NCBI GenBank assembly: GCA_017443765.1 | Contig: JAFSYB010000039.1 | Span: 1 to 39,162 of the forward strand | Length of the DNA stretch: 39,162 nt | DNA from: Muribaculaceae bacterium | Lineage (GTDB): Bacteria > Bacteroidota > Bacteroidia > Bacteroidales > Muribaculaceae | Direction of reading: 5' to 3' | Shown here: positions 10,074-19,091 of the stretch, in pieces | Position numbering within the stretch: position 1 is the first letter of the stretch | Layout: every line of letters begins with the position of its first letter | Translations under genes and position numbers: made by a program | Notes under the pieces: generated by a model | What the model was told of the DNA's origin: nothing | Databases searched by the model: none | The model's input: the letters and a program-made list of their open reading frames with translations, nothing else

Positions 10074-13000
10074 TCAGGCTTTCTTAACAATGATATTGAT
10101 GACCAAGTTCAGGTCGTCGACATCCACCACACCGTTGCCGTCCACATCGGCATTGGGCCACTGACTCTCGGTGGCCTTCTTTACCATGATGTTGATGACT
10201 ATGTTCAGGTCATCCACATCCACCACGCCGGTGCCGTCCACATCGCCCTTGACTGCTGCGGGAGGCTCCGGGGCATCGGCAAGCGGCTTCACCTGTCCGA
10301 ACTGGTTCCACGGTGCCGTAGCTTGATAGGTTTCCACACTGCCCTGCGGCACATAGAGCGTAGCCGTTGCGGGCACGTTCTCAAACGAGCGACTGTTGGC
10401 CTCCGGCACATTCTCGGCCTCGCAAATCAGTGTCTGCAACGACTTGCAATGCATAAAAGCCGTGTTGGCGATCGAGAGCATCGTCTTGGGCAACTTCACA
10501 TACTTGAGTGCGCTGCAATCGAAGAACGGACCATAGGTATAGTTTGTGCCATTCTGCTTGTACTCACTATAGAAGCGTTCACAGCCAGCATCGATGGTCG
10601 CCGTTTCCAATGCCGAACAGTGGCCGAAGCAACCATAACTTACTGTCACCACTGTTCCAGGGATGGCGACAGTCCTGATGTTGGAGCAGTTCTCAAACGT
10701 GCGCGATGCCAGCAAGGCACACCCCTTTTTGATGGTGACGTTGACCAAATTGCTGCAGCCTGCAAAGTTGGAGGCTCCCATACTGGTGACCCCGCTGCCA
10801 ATGGTGGCTGTGTGCAAGCTCAAGCAACTGGCGAAGTTGCCCTCGCCCATCGATGTGATACCATCACCAATCGTGGCCACCTCCAAGCTGCGGCAACCGC
10901 TACACAGGTAGCTGCCAATGCTCGTTACGTTATTGGGAATCTCCAGCTCCTTCAAACTGATGCAATCCGAGAAACAATAATCGCCAATCGTCTGAAGTCC
11001 GCTGGGCAAAGTGATATGCTCCAAGGACGCACAGCCAAAGAATGTGCATCGGGCAAGCGAGAGCAACGTGCGGGGCAGAGTCACACTTGTGAGCGAGGTA
11101 CAATTTTGGAACGCGCCTTCGTAATAATAATCCCCATATGATTTATATTGACTATAGATGCGCTCACATCCAGTGCCAATGGTTGCCGTTTCCAAAGCTG
11201 TGCAGCCATCGAAGCAACCATAATTAATCACAATTACCGAGCCAGGAATGTCAATCGTCTTGAGGCTGGTGCAGTTTTTGAACGTGCAAACACCCAACAA
11301 GGCACACCCTCGCTTGATAGTCACATCATTAAGCTGGAGGCAGCTCGCGAAATTACATTGCCCCATCTCGGTGATGCCGCTACCCAATGTAGCTTTTTCC
11401 AACGCCTTGCAGTCGGCAAAATTGAACTCTCCCATCTTGGCAATGCCACTGCCCATCGTGACCGATGTGAGATTGCGGCAGCCAGCGCACAGATAGCTGC
11501 CGATTTCCGTCACGCTATTGGGAATAACAAGGCTGGCCAAGTTGATGCAGTCTTGAAAACAGTAACTACCGATAGAGAGTAGGCCATTGGGTAAGGTGAT
11601 TTGTTCCAAAGAGGAGCAACCCTTAAACGTCTGCCTTGCAATCGAAAGCAGAGTCTTGGGAAGTGACACGCTTGTAAGCGACTTGCAGTTTTCAAACACA
11701 CCTATATAGTAGTAATCACCATACGATTTGTATTGGCTGTAAACACGCTCACAGCCCGTGCCAATCGTCACTGTTTCCAATGCCGTGCAGCCGCTGAAGC
11801 AACCATAATCAATAGTTACTACCGAGCCTGGGATTTCAATTGTTTCCAGCCCTGTGCAGCCCTCAAAGGTACGGTTAGCCAGCAAAGCGCAGCCCTTCTT
11901 GATGGTCACATTGTTCAACTGGATGCAGCCAGAAAAGTTAAATGCACCCATTTGGGTAATGCCGCCGCCCAAAGTCACCTGCTCCAGATATTTGCAACCA
12001 CTAAAGTTGCCCTCACCCATCGAAGTGATACCGTCACCCAAAATGACTGAATTGATATTCCGACAACCGGAACACAGATAACTGCCGATTCCAGTCACAC
12101 TATTGGGAACGACAAGACTGACCAAATTGATGCAATCTTGGAAACAGTAATCACCAATAGAGAGCAGGCCATTGGGCAAGGTTATTTGCTCCATTGAGGA
12201 ACAACCTTTAAAAGTCTGCCTTGCTATTGAGAGCAGTGTTTTTGGCATAGTCACGCTAGTAAGCGACTTGCAGTTCTCGAACGCGCCTATATAATAATAA
12301 TCGCCATAAGATTTATACTGACTATAAATGCGTTCACAACCCGTGCCGACAGTCACCGTTTCCAACGCTGTGCAGCCGTTGAAACAACCATAATCAATGG
12401 TTACTACCGAGCCAGGAATTTCTATGCTCTCCAGTCCCGTACAACCTTCGAAAGTCCGATTGGCCAACAAAGCGCAGCCTTCCTTGATAGTCACATCCCC
12501 AAGCTGGATGCAGCCCGAAAAATTAAACGCACCCATTTGGGTGATACTGCTACCGAGAGTTGCTTTCTCCAAGTATTTGCAACCACTGAAATTGCCATCG
12601 CCTATACTGGTAAGGCCATCGCCCAGCGTAACCGAACCCAAGTTGCGGCAACCACTGCACATATAATTGCCTATATGGGTCACACTGTTTGGAACCTCGA
12701 GACTGGCCAAATTGATGCAGTCCTGAAAGGTGTAACCATTTAACTCGAGCAATCCTTCAGGCAACTTGATTTGTTCCAAAGAGGAACAACCTTTGAAAGT
12801 GTAACTGCCCAATGATTGCAATGTTTCGGGCAATGATACTCTAATGAGCGAAGTGCACCCTTGAAAAGCTCCTACATAATAATAATCACCATACGATTTA
12901 TATTGGCTTCTAATGCGTTCACACCCACTCCCCACTTTCACCGTTTCCAGTGCAGTGCAGCCGTTGAAACAACCATATTCCACGGTCGTCACAGAGCCAG

Positions 13001-13628
13001 GAATGTCAATCTGCCCCAGTCCGGTACAGCCCTCGAACGTGCGCGGTCCCAAAATTGCGCACCCCTCGTTGATGGTTACATCGCTGAGCTGGATGCAGCC
13101 TGAGAAATTGGATGACCCCATCTCGGTGATGGTGTTGCCCAGTACGACTTTCTCCAAGTACTTGCAGTCGCTAAAATTGCTGTTTCCAATTCGGATTAGC
13201 CCGTCGGCGAGTGACACCGAAGTGATGTTGCGGCAACCAGCAAAGATGCTGCTGCCCATCGACTCCACTGTGCCAGGGATGCGCACTTTCTCAAGCCCCA
13301 AACAGTTTTGGAAAGCCCCATCGCCGATGCTTTTGATGGTGAACGGGAAGTCGATGACCACGATGTCGGAGCAGCCGCTGAACACGTTGTTGCCGATGGC
13401 CGTCACCTTGTAGGTCTCGGCTTGGTAATCGACCGTGGCTGGCAACTTGAGCGTGTCGCCTGGAGCCTCGACATAGCCAGTGATGGTGGCCTTGTTCTCG
13501 TTGTTTTCCTTGTAGATGCTATACTTGAATTTGCTGTCCTGCACATTGGTCGCTCCATGAGCGGCCTGTGCCGAACACAGCAGCATCGCAACAAGAAAAC
13601 AGCAGTTGAAGTAATGTTTCTTTCGCAT
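10074..13628 (-). CDS. Giant BspA-like LRR protein with 195-residue internal repeats and dockerin-like tail
   Basis: 1184 residues from ATG 13628. This start gives a signal peptide of the same type as the other LRR protein (MRKKHYFNCCFLVAMLLC...), while the frame is open 11 codons further upstream. Residues ~60-1080 consist of LRR_5 repeats (IP-x-x-V-x-x-I-x-x-x-x-F-x-G-C). They are arranged in higher-order units of 195 residues, each with the landmark SQYKSYGDYYY insertion. Unit boundaries recur every 585 bp at 10576, 11161, 11746, 12331 and 12916. The C-terminus has a linker and two Ca-loop motifs (GDVDGTGVVDVDDLN and DVDGNGVVDVDDLN). Likely a cell-surface adhesin; ligand unknown. Confidence 0.92.
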   Translation of the reverse strand: MRKKHYFNCCFLVAMLLCSAQAAHGATNVQDSKFKYSIYKENNENKATITGYVEAPGDTLKLPATVDYQAETYKVTAIGNNVFSGCSDIVVIDFPFTIKSIGDGAFQNCLGLEKVRIPGTVESMGSSIFAGCRNITSVSLADGLIRIGNSNFSDCKYLEKVVLGNTITEMGSSNFSGCIQLSDVTINEGCAILGPRTFEGCTGLGQIDIPGSVTTVEYGCFNGCTALETVKVGSGCERIRSQYKSYGDYYYVGAFQGCTSLIRVSLPETLQSLGSYTFKGCSSLEQIKLPEGLLELNGYTFQDCINLASLEVPNSVTHIGNYMCSGCRNLGSVTLGDGLTSIGDGNFSGCKYLEKATLGSSITQMGAFNFSGCIQLGDVTIKEGCALLANRTFEGCTGLESIEIPGSVVTIDYGCFNGCTALETVTVGTGCERIYSQYKSYGDYYYIGAFENCKSLTSVTMPKTLLSIARQTFKGCSSMEQITLPNGLLSIGDYCFQDCINLVSLVVPNSVTGIGSYLCSGCRNINSVILGDGITSMGEGNFSGCKYLEQVTLGGGITQMGAFNFSGCIQLNNVTIKKGCALLANRTFEGCTGLETIEIPGSVVTIDYGCFSGCTALETVTIGTGCERVYSQYKSYGDYYYIGVFENCKSLTSVSLPKTLLSIARQTFKGCSSLEQITLPNGLLSIGSYCFQDCINLASLVIPNSVTEIGSYLCAGCRNLTSVTMGSGIAKMGEFNFADCKALEKATLGSGITEMGQCNFASCLQLNDVTIKRGCALLGVCTFKNCTSLKTIDIPGSVIVINYGCFDGCTALETATIGTGCERIYSQYKSYGDYYYEGAFQNCTSLTSVTLPRTLLSLARCTFFGCASLEHITLPSGLQTIGDYCFSDCISLKELEIPNNVTSIGSYLCSGCRSLEVATIGDGITSMGEGNFASCLSLHTATIGSGVTSMGASNFAGCSNLVNVTIKKGCALLASRTFENCSNIRTVAIPGTVVTVSYGCFGHCSALETATIDAGCERFYSEYKQNGTNYTYGPFFDCSALKYVKLPKTMLSIANTAFMHCKSLQTLICEAENVPEANSRSFENVPATATLYVPQGSVETYQATAPWNQFGQVKPLADAPEPPAAVKGDVDGTGVVDVDDLNIVINIMVKKATESQWPNADVDGNGVVDVDDLNLVINIIVKKA

Positions 13629-14212
13629 AAGCGTGTTGTGTTTCGTGCGACCCAGCCCCAAAGGTCACAATTTTTGCACAGAAATGGGGACTACTTATGC
13701 TACACTTCACTGATTATCAGCCGCCTAGCATCGAACTACGCCTTCATAAAAACGACTCATCAGCAAAGAACTAAGCATAACACTTCCTTTTCAAAATGTT
13801 GTTCTGCGCCACAGCCTAGCGGCGGCACGCATCACGACTGTAAAGGTAGCGACTTTTTGTGAAACGACAAAGCATTCAGTCGGATTTTGATATAAACCAT
13901 AAGAATCAATGCCAGCCCATTGGCAACTTCGCATCCTGAATACTAATGCGCAACGCAAACTCGCATTATTTGCCTGTTCTTATTTTGCTGTGAACTATAA
14001 GTCGAAAAAAATGGGGTTATCGTTCACCAACCGCATAGAACGATTGCCTGTTTATTTCATGCTACTTGGAACAAATCGAATGCAATTAACAACCCCCCCA
14101 TCCGTTGCGAGATGAATTATGCCGATGGGGAGTGTAAAATCTCAATCAAATAAGATAAGGAGTTGCGTGAGCACCAAGGCTCCTTCATGTGACTTACACC
14201 TCACGCTTGTGC
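13629..14212. other. Intergenic stretch between the LRR and AAA/nuclease genes
   Basis: No gene is supported on either strand. It contains the candidate LRR promoter (13841-13871). A loose stem (TGAGCAC 14168-14174 with GTGCTCA 14209-14215) overlaps the stop of the following minus-strand gene. Confidence 0.5.
13841..13871 (-). promoter_or_regulatory. Candidate promoter of the giant LRR gene
   Basis: On the minus strand, TTTG (13871-13868), 19-bp spacer, TACCTTTA (13848-13841; one mismatch). It would give a leader of about 200 nt before ATG 13628. Confidence 0.5.
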
Positions 14213-15769
14213 TCACTCGCAAATCCAGTCGTCGATAGTGCGGGTTTCCTTGTCGATGTTCATCGCGAGCAACCGCACGGGGCGTCCGTCGTGGTTCCAC
14301 TTGGCCGTGTAGTCCTTTTTCTTCAGCTGCTCCAGCGCCTCCATTGCCGTGTGGCCGTATTTGAGTTCCATCACGTAGATCTCTTGCGGCATGAGTAGCA
14401 CCAGGTCGGCACGGCCGGCGGCGGTGCGCTCCTCCACGCGGATGTCGGCCCCGAACGAGGCCAGCACAGCGTAGAGGATGGCCTGGTAGTGCCGCTCGTT
14501 GTCGTTGGCCACATCGTAGGGGATGGACGAGTAGAAATCCTTCAGTATGGCCATGAAATCGGCCAGCGTGGCTGCGCCACGCCGCAACTGAAAATAGACC
14601 TTGCGTAGGTAGTCGTTGCTATCGGGACGCGCTTTCACATAGTTCACGAGTGACTGACCCAGGCCGATGCGCACCTCGCGGTTGGGGATGCCCAGCGTGT
14701 ACATTTCGCTGTCGGGGTCGTAGTCCTTGATGGTTAGATAGCCGCTCTGATAGAACACGGGGATGGGGTCATCGACCTGCTCAGTGGGTTGGTCGAAGCG
14801 CGAGGAGCGCGTTTCGATGTGCTCTAACTCGTTGAGTTCGATGTGTTTGCCCTGCAGGAGTTCCAGCAGCCACGTGGGCGTGCCGCTGTCGAACCAGTAC
14901 TGGCCGAGCAACATATATTGAAACACCTTCACCAGGCTGAACGGATTGTAAACGTCTATCAGCCGTTGTCCGAAATGGTAGCCATCGTAATTCTCCTTGA
15001 GCCGTGTCACCATCTCGTCGGGGGTGCAGCCGTGGTACTCGGCGAGATTTTCGATGCCAGGGCGCATCTGCGTTTCCATCTCCTCAGCGGTGATGCCGCA
15101 CAGCATCTCGTACTGCGGCATCATACTGATGTTCATTAGGTTGTTCAGCTCACTGAAGATGCTCAATTGCGAGAACTTGGTGATGCCCGTAAGGAACACG
15201 AAGCGCAGCCGAGCCGCCTGCGCCTTGAGCGGGCTATAGACATCACGGACGATGTTACGAATCTCGGTCTGCAAAGCTGGGTTGTTTTGGCTGTCGAGCA
15301 TGGGTGCGTCGTACTCATCGACAAGCACCACCACGCGTTGGCCAGTCTGCTCATTGGCGGTCTCGATGAGTTTGTTCAAGCGTGCGCCAGGACTTACTCC
15401 ATCGGGTGCGGTGATGTGGTACTGTCGCTCATAAAACGCCAGCAGACCATCAAGCATCGAGAGCAGGTAGCCAGTGTTGAAATACTTGCCACGGCTCATG
15501 TCGAGGCGAAGAACTGGATACTGTGTCCACTCCTTCTCCAGTTGCTCAATGGCGAGTCCCTTGAACAGTTCCTTGCGACCTTGGAAATAAGCCTCGAGTG
15601 TGCTGATGAGCAACGACTTGCCAAACCGGCGGGGGCGACTCAAGAAGAAATACTTGCCTTCAGAAGCCAAACGATGGATAAGTGCGGTCTTGTCGACATA
15701 CACCATGCCAGCCTCACGCAAACTGGGGAAATCCTGCTCTCCCACCGGATAGATTAATCGTGTTTCCAT
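14213..15769 (-). CDS. AAA-ATPase-like protein with C-terminal PD-(D/E)XK nuclease domain
   Basis: 518 residues, matching the Bacteroidota family with an AAA-ATPase_like domain (Pfam PF09820) and a C-terminal PDDEXK_9 domain (PF08011). The Walker A variant SRPRRFGKSLL is at residues ~44-54, and Walker B VVLVDEYDAPM near 145-156. The nuclease motif is GRADLV with the Asp near 455, followed by MELKYG at ~467-472 (E-x-K). These proteins occur in many copies per genome. A mobile or defence role has been suggested but their function is not known. It is monocistronic with a clean promoter. Confidence 0.85.
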   Translation of the reverse strand: METRLIYPVGEQDFPSLREAGMVYVDKTALIHRLASEGKYFFLSRPRRFGKSLLISTLEAYFQGRKELFKGLAIEQLEKEWTQYPVLRLDMSRGKYFNTGYLLSMLDGLLAFYERQYHITAPDGVSPGARLNKLIETANEQTGQRVVVLVDEYDAPMLDSQNNPALQTEIRNIVRDVYSPLKAQAARLRFVFLTGITKFSQLSIFSELNNLMNISMMPQYEMLCGITAEEMETQMRPGIENLAEYHGCTPDEMVTRLKENYDGYHFGQRLIDVYNPFSLVKVFQYMLLGQYWFDSGTPTWLLELLQGKHIELNELEHIETRSSRFDQPTEQVDDPIPVFYQSGYLTIKDYDPDSEMYTLGIPNREVRIGLGQSLVNYVKARPDSNDYLRKVYFQLRRGAATLADFMAILKDFYSSIPYDVANDNERHYQAILYAVLASFGADIRVEERTAAGRADLVLLMPQEIYVMELKYGHTAMEALEQLKKKDYTAKWNHDGRPVRLLAMNIDKETRTIDDWICE

Positions 15770-15792
15770 AATGAACGTATCGTTTCAATTTG

Positions 15793-15823
15793 CAAAGATA
15801 CATAATAATGTACAATGCACAAT
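15793..15823 (-). promoter_or_regulatory. Promoter of the AAA/nuclease gene
   Basis: On the minus strand, ATTG (15823-15820), a 19-bp spacer and TATCTTTG (15800-15793), 23 bp upstream of the start codon. Confidence 0.75.
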
Positions 15824-15895
15824 GCAAACATAGCCACTTTTTGCCAACCGCGCAAATCTATAGAAGAATTATTTCGGAAACGGCGCGACAGCCGG

Positions 15896-17908
15896 TCATT
15901 GCCTTGGAGTTAGCCCCTTGCGCAGGAAGTCGAGGAAGCCCGACACATCTTCCTTGTAGGCAAACGGCCCGCTGAGCAGGTTGCCCTGCGGGTCAAGAAT
16001 GACGTAGTAGGGCTGGCTGTTGGCACCGAACTTGTGGCGTTGCAAGTAACTCCATAGGTCGCCCGTGGTGGAAAGCTCCACCTGGCGGCCGTTCTCCTCC
16101 ACATAGCGCGGCTGCGGCAGCGGGGTCTTGTCGTCGACCATGAGCTGGATGGTCACAAAGCGGTCGGTGATGAGTTGCTTTACCTCGTCGCGGTCGAGCA
16201 CGGCTCCCTCCATCTTGCGGCAGTTCACACAGCCAAAGCCAGAGAAGTCGACAAACACCGGCTTGCCCTGCTGCGCGGCGGCAGCCATTCCCTGATCGAA
16301 GTCGGTGAACTGCGTGAGCTCGCCGCCGTAGAGGTTGAAGTCCTGCGTGGAGAGCGGCGGCACAAAGGCGCTGGTGACCCGCAGCGGGGCTCCCCACAGC
16401 CCCGGCACCAAATAGGCGGTGAACGCCAGCGACACCAGGCCGAGCAAGAAGCGCGTCACCCCCACCCCATTGTGCTGCGGCTCGCCGTCGCTCTCGAAGC
16501 GGAAGATGCCCAGCAGGTAGAGCGCCAGCAGGCCGAAGATGGCAATCCACAGCGCAAGGAACACCTCGCGGTCGAGAATGTGCCAGCCATAGGCCAAGTC
16601 GGCCACCGAGAGGAACTTGAGCGACAGGGCCAGCTCCAGAAAGCCCAGCACCACCTTCACGGTGTTCATCCATCCGCCCGAGCGCGGCAGTTTCTTGAGC
16701 CACGAAGGGAACAGGGCGAACAGGGTGAACGGAATGGCCAAAGCAATGGCAAAGCCCAGCATGCCGATGGCCGGCCCCATGCTCGTGCCCTGGCTGGCCG
16801 CCTCGACCAGCAGCGTGCCAATGATGGGACCCGTGCAGGAAAACGACACAAGCACCAGGGTGAACGCCATGAAGAAGATGCTCAGCAGCCCGGTGGTGCG
16901 CCCGGCGGCACCGTCCATCTTGTTGGACCACGAGCTGGGCAACTTGATTTCAAACGCACCGAAAAACGACACGGCAAACAGCACCAGCAACAGGAAGAAG
17001 ATGATGTTGCACACCGCATTGGTAGCGAGGGCATTGAGTGCACTGGCACCGAAAATGGCACTCACCACCAGCCCCAGTGCCACATAAATCACAATAATCG
17101 ACAGGCCGTAGATGACGGCATCGCGAATCGAGCGCGCCCGGCCACCGCTCTTCTTGAGGAAAAAGCTCACCGTCATGGGAATGATGGGCCACACGCAGGG
17201 CGTGAACAGGGCGAGCAGTCCGCCCAGGAAACAGAGTGCGAAGATTCGCCAGAGGGTCATGCCGCCGACCTCCGGTTGTCCCGCGGTGCCGCTGTCGTCG
17301 GCGCGTGTGGTCACGGGTGCCCAGGTGTCGCCAGCGGCAAGAACCGGGGCAGTGGCTCGTAGGGTGTCGGCGACGGCAGCGGTGTCGGCTTCCTGAATGC
17401 TGTCGTCAGCCGGGTTGCCGGCGGTGTCATCAGGCTCCTCGGCGGGTTTCCTCGCCTCGCCCTTGAAAGCGAACGGCTCGGTGGTGGGGGCGGTGCAGGT
17501 TTCGTCGTTGCAGGCCATATAGCGCACATTGCCCTCGATGGCATATTTCTCGCCGGTGACGGTGAATCGCTGGCTGAGCGTGGCCTTGCCGGTCCACCAG
17601 CGCAGCGTCATGTCGAAGGTGGCATCGTGCTCCTCGTGTGGCTTGGGCGACTTGGACAAGCCGCCCTCGAGCTTCACCCCCTCGAGTTTCTTCCATTCCA
17701 CCGTGGTGGGCACGGGTCCGCCGTCGGGCAGCTGCGTGTCGTAGAGGTGCCACCCCGCCTCGATGGAGGCCGTGAGGGTGACCACGCCATGGGTGTCGTC
17801 GGTCATGCGCACGGCACTCTTCCAGTGGACAGGGTTCACAATCTGCGCCTGCGAGGCATTCACAGCCACCACAAGCAGGAGCAAGGCAATCAAGACTTGT
17901 TTCTTCAT
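15896..17908 (-). CDS. dsbD: DsbD-like thiol:disulfide interchange protein
   Basis: 670 residues. Moves reducing power from the cytoplasm to the cell envelope to keep periplasmic thiols reduced. The signal peptide (~1-21) is followed by a periplasmic DsbD-alpha-like domain (~25-150) and a low-complexity linker rich in D/A/T (~155-215). A polytopic membrane domain (~218-500) has the two expected cysteines in TPCVWPI and SFSCTGPI. A C-terminal thioredoxin-like domain has the CVNC pair at C560/C563 in SGFGCVNCRKME. The symbol is assigned by architecture. It is transcribed divergently from dusB across a 141-bp gap. Confidence 0.92.
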   Translation of the reverse strand: MKKQVLIALLLLVVAVNASQAQIVNPVHWKSAVRMTDDTHGVVTLTASIEAGWHLYDTQLPDGGPVPTTVEWKKLEGVKLEGGLSKSPKPHEEHDATFDMTLRWWTGKATLSQRFTVTGEKYAIEGNVRYMACNDETCTAPTTEPFAFKGEARKPAEEPDDTAGNPADDSIQEADTAAVADTLRATAPVLAAGDTWAPVTTRADDSGTAGQPEVGGMTLWRIFALCFLGGLLALFTPCVWPIIPMTVSFFLKKSGGRARSIRDAVIYGLSIIVIYVALGLVVSAIFGASALNALATNAVCNIIFFLLLVLFAVSFFGAFEIKLPSSWSNKMDGAAGRTTGLLSIFFMAFTLVLVSFSCTGPIIGTLLVEAASQGTSMGPAIGMLGFAIALAIPFTLFALFPSWLKKLPRSGGWMNTVKVVLGFLELALSLKFLSVADLAYGWHILDREVFLALWIAIFGLLALYLLGIFRFESDGEPQHNGVGVTRFLLGLVSLAFTAYLVPGLWGAPLRVTSAFVPPLSTQDFNLYGGELTQFTDFDQGMAAAAQQGKPVFVDFSGFGCVNCRKMEGAVLDRDEVKQLITDRFVTIQLMVDDKTPLPQPRYVEENGRQVELSTTGDLWSYLQRHKFGANSQPYYVILDPQGNLLSGPFAYKEDVSGFLDFLRKGLTPRQ

Positions 17909-17930
17909 GAGCTACTGATGATAGAAAGCG

Positions 17931-17938
17931 CAAAGTTA
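17931..17938 (-). promoter_or_regulatory. -7 box of dsbD
   Basis: TAACTTTG on the minus strand, 22 bp upstream of the start codon. The -33 site at the expected 19-bp distance reads TTTC, a weak match. Confidence 0.55.
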
Positions 17939-17995
17939 CAACAAAAATTGCGCAACCGAAAACACCCGCCCCCATTTTTTGCGCAGCAGGCATGA

Positions 17996-18025
17996 TTGGC
18001 AATCGGGAAAAAAGCAGTAAATTCG
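17996..18025 (+). promoter_or_regulatory. Promoter of dusB (and GH97)
   Basis: TTG (17996-17998), a 19-bp spacer and TAAATTCG (18018-18025; one mismatch from TAnnTTTG). Positions 18007-18035 match the tRNA-Arg promoter at 26 of 29 bases. Confidence 0.65.
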
Positions 18026-18049
18026 CAGTCTGAAAAATTGCGAGAGACA

Positions 18050-19066
18050 ATGAAGATAGGAAATATCGACCTTGGCGAGCGTCCGTTGCTGCTGGCGCCG
18101 ATGGAGGATGTCACCGATGTGTCGTTCCGTAAAATCTGCCGCGAGCAGGGCGCCGACATGGTATACACCGAGTTTGTGAGCGCCGATGCCCTGGTGCGCA
18201 CCATTGCGAGCACGATGGTCAAACTCACCATCGCCCCCGGCGAGCGGCCGGCAGCCATTCAAATCTATGGCCGCACCGTGGAGGCCATGGTGGAGGCCGC
18301 GCGCATTGCCGAGGCGGCGCAGCCCGAGGTGATTGACATCAACTTTGGCTGCCCGGTGAAAAAAATCGCCGGCAAGGGAGCCGGAGCGGGTATGCTGCGC
18401 AACGTGCCGCTGCTGCTCGAAATCACGCGCGAGGTGGTGAAAGCCGTGCGCGTGCCCGTGACGGTGAAGACACGCCTGGGGTGGGACCACGACAGCAAAA
18501 TCATCGTGGAGCTTGCCGAGCAGCTGCAAGACAGCGGCATCCAGGCCCTGACCATCCATGGGCGCACGCGGTCGCAGATGTACAACGGCGAGGCCGATTG
18601 GACGCTTATCGGTGCGGTGAAGAACAACCCGCGCATGACCATACCCATCATCGGCAACGGCGATGTGACCACGCCCGAGCGGGCGGTGGAGTGCTTCGAC
18701 CGCTACGGAGTAGATGGGGTGATGGTGGGCCGCGCAGCCATCGGGGCTCCCTGGGTGTTCCGCGAGATGAAACACTTCATGGCCACGGGCGCTGCGCCCG
18801 AAATCCCCTATCAGGAAAAAATGGCCATCTTGCGACGGCAGCTTGACGAGAGCATCGACCGCATCGACGAGTACCGCGGCATCCTGCACATTCGCCGCCA
18901 CTTAGCCGCCACACCGGTGCTGAAAAGCATCTACAACTTCCGCTCCACGCGCATCGCCATGCTGCAAGCCAACACACGCGCCGAGTTAGAAGCCATCCTC
19001 GACCATATCGAGCGCGACATCCTCCCCGACGAAAGCCGACGCATCTTCCCGCCACGCAAACAGTGA
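18050..19066 (+). CDS. dusB: tRNA-dihydrouridine synthase, DusB type
   Basis: 338 residues from ATG 18050 (MKIGNIDLGERPLLLAPMEDVTD), chosen because it fits the family N-terminus and leaves room for the promoter. It is an FMN-dependent enzyme that reduces uridines in the tRNA D-loop. The TIM-barrel N-terminus LLLAPMEDVTD contacts FMN. The catalytic Cys is C101 in NFGCPVKKIAGKGAG. HGRTRSQMYNG (~179-189) and the FMN phosphate site IGNGDV / VMVGRAA follow. The C-terminal helical tRNA-binding domain is complete. A GH97 gene starts 25 bp downstream. Confidence 0.95.
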   Translation: MKIGNIDLGERPLLLAPMEDVTDVSFRKICREQGADMVYTEFVSADALVRTIASTMVKLTIAPGERPAAIQIYGRTVEAMVEAARIAEAAQPEVIDINFGCPVKKIAGKGAGAGMLRNVPLLLEITREVVKAVRVPVTVKTRLGWDHDSKIIVELAEQLQDSGIQALTIHGRTRSQMYNGEADWTLIGAVKNNPRMTIPIIGNGDVTTPERAVECFDRYGVDGVMVGRAAIGAPWVFREMKHFMATGAAPEIPYQEKMAILRRQLDESIDRIDEYRGILHIRRHLAATPVLKSIYNFRSTRIAMLQANTRAELEAILDHIERDILPDESRRIFPPRKQ

Positions 19067-19091
19067 TAATACACATAACCCATCAACCAAA

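Noticed and set aside
10576..12930. CRISPR-like periodic repeat
   Set aside because: Period is 585 bp and wholly coding for LRRs; no short repeat-spacer units.
13629..13661. Upstream start of the giant LRR protein
   Set aside because: The extra 11 residues would spoil the signal peptide; ATG 13628 matches the N-terminus of the sister LRR gene.
14168..14215. Possible terminator at the end of the AAA/nuclease gene
   Set aside because: The 7-bp stem has a long loop and lacks a T-tract on the minus strand.
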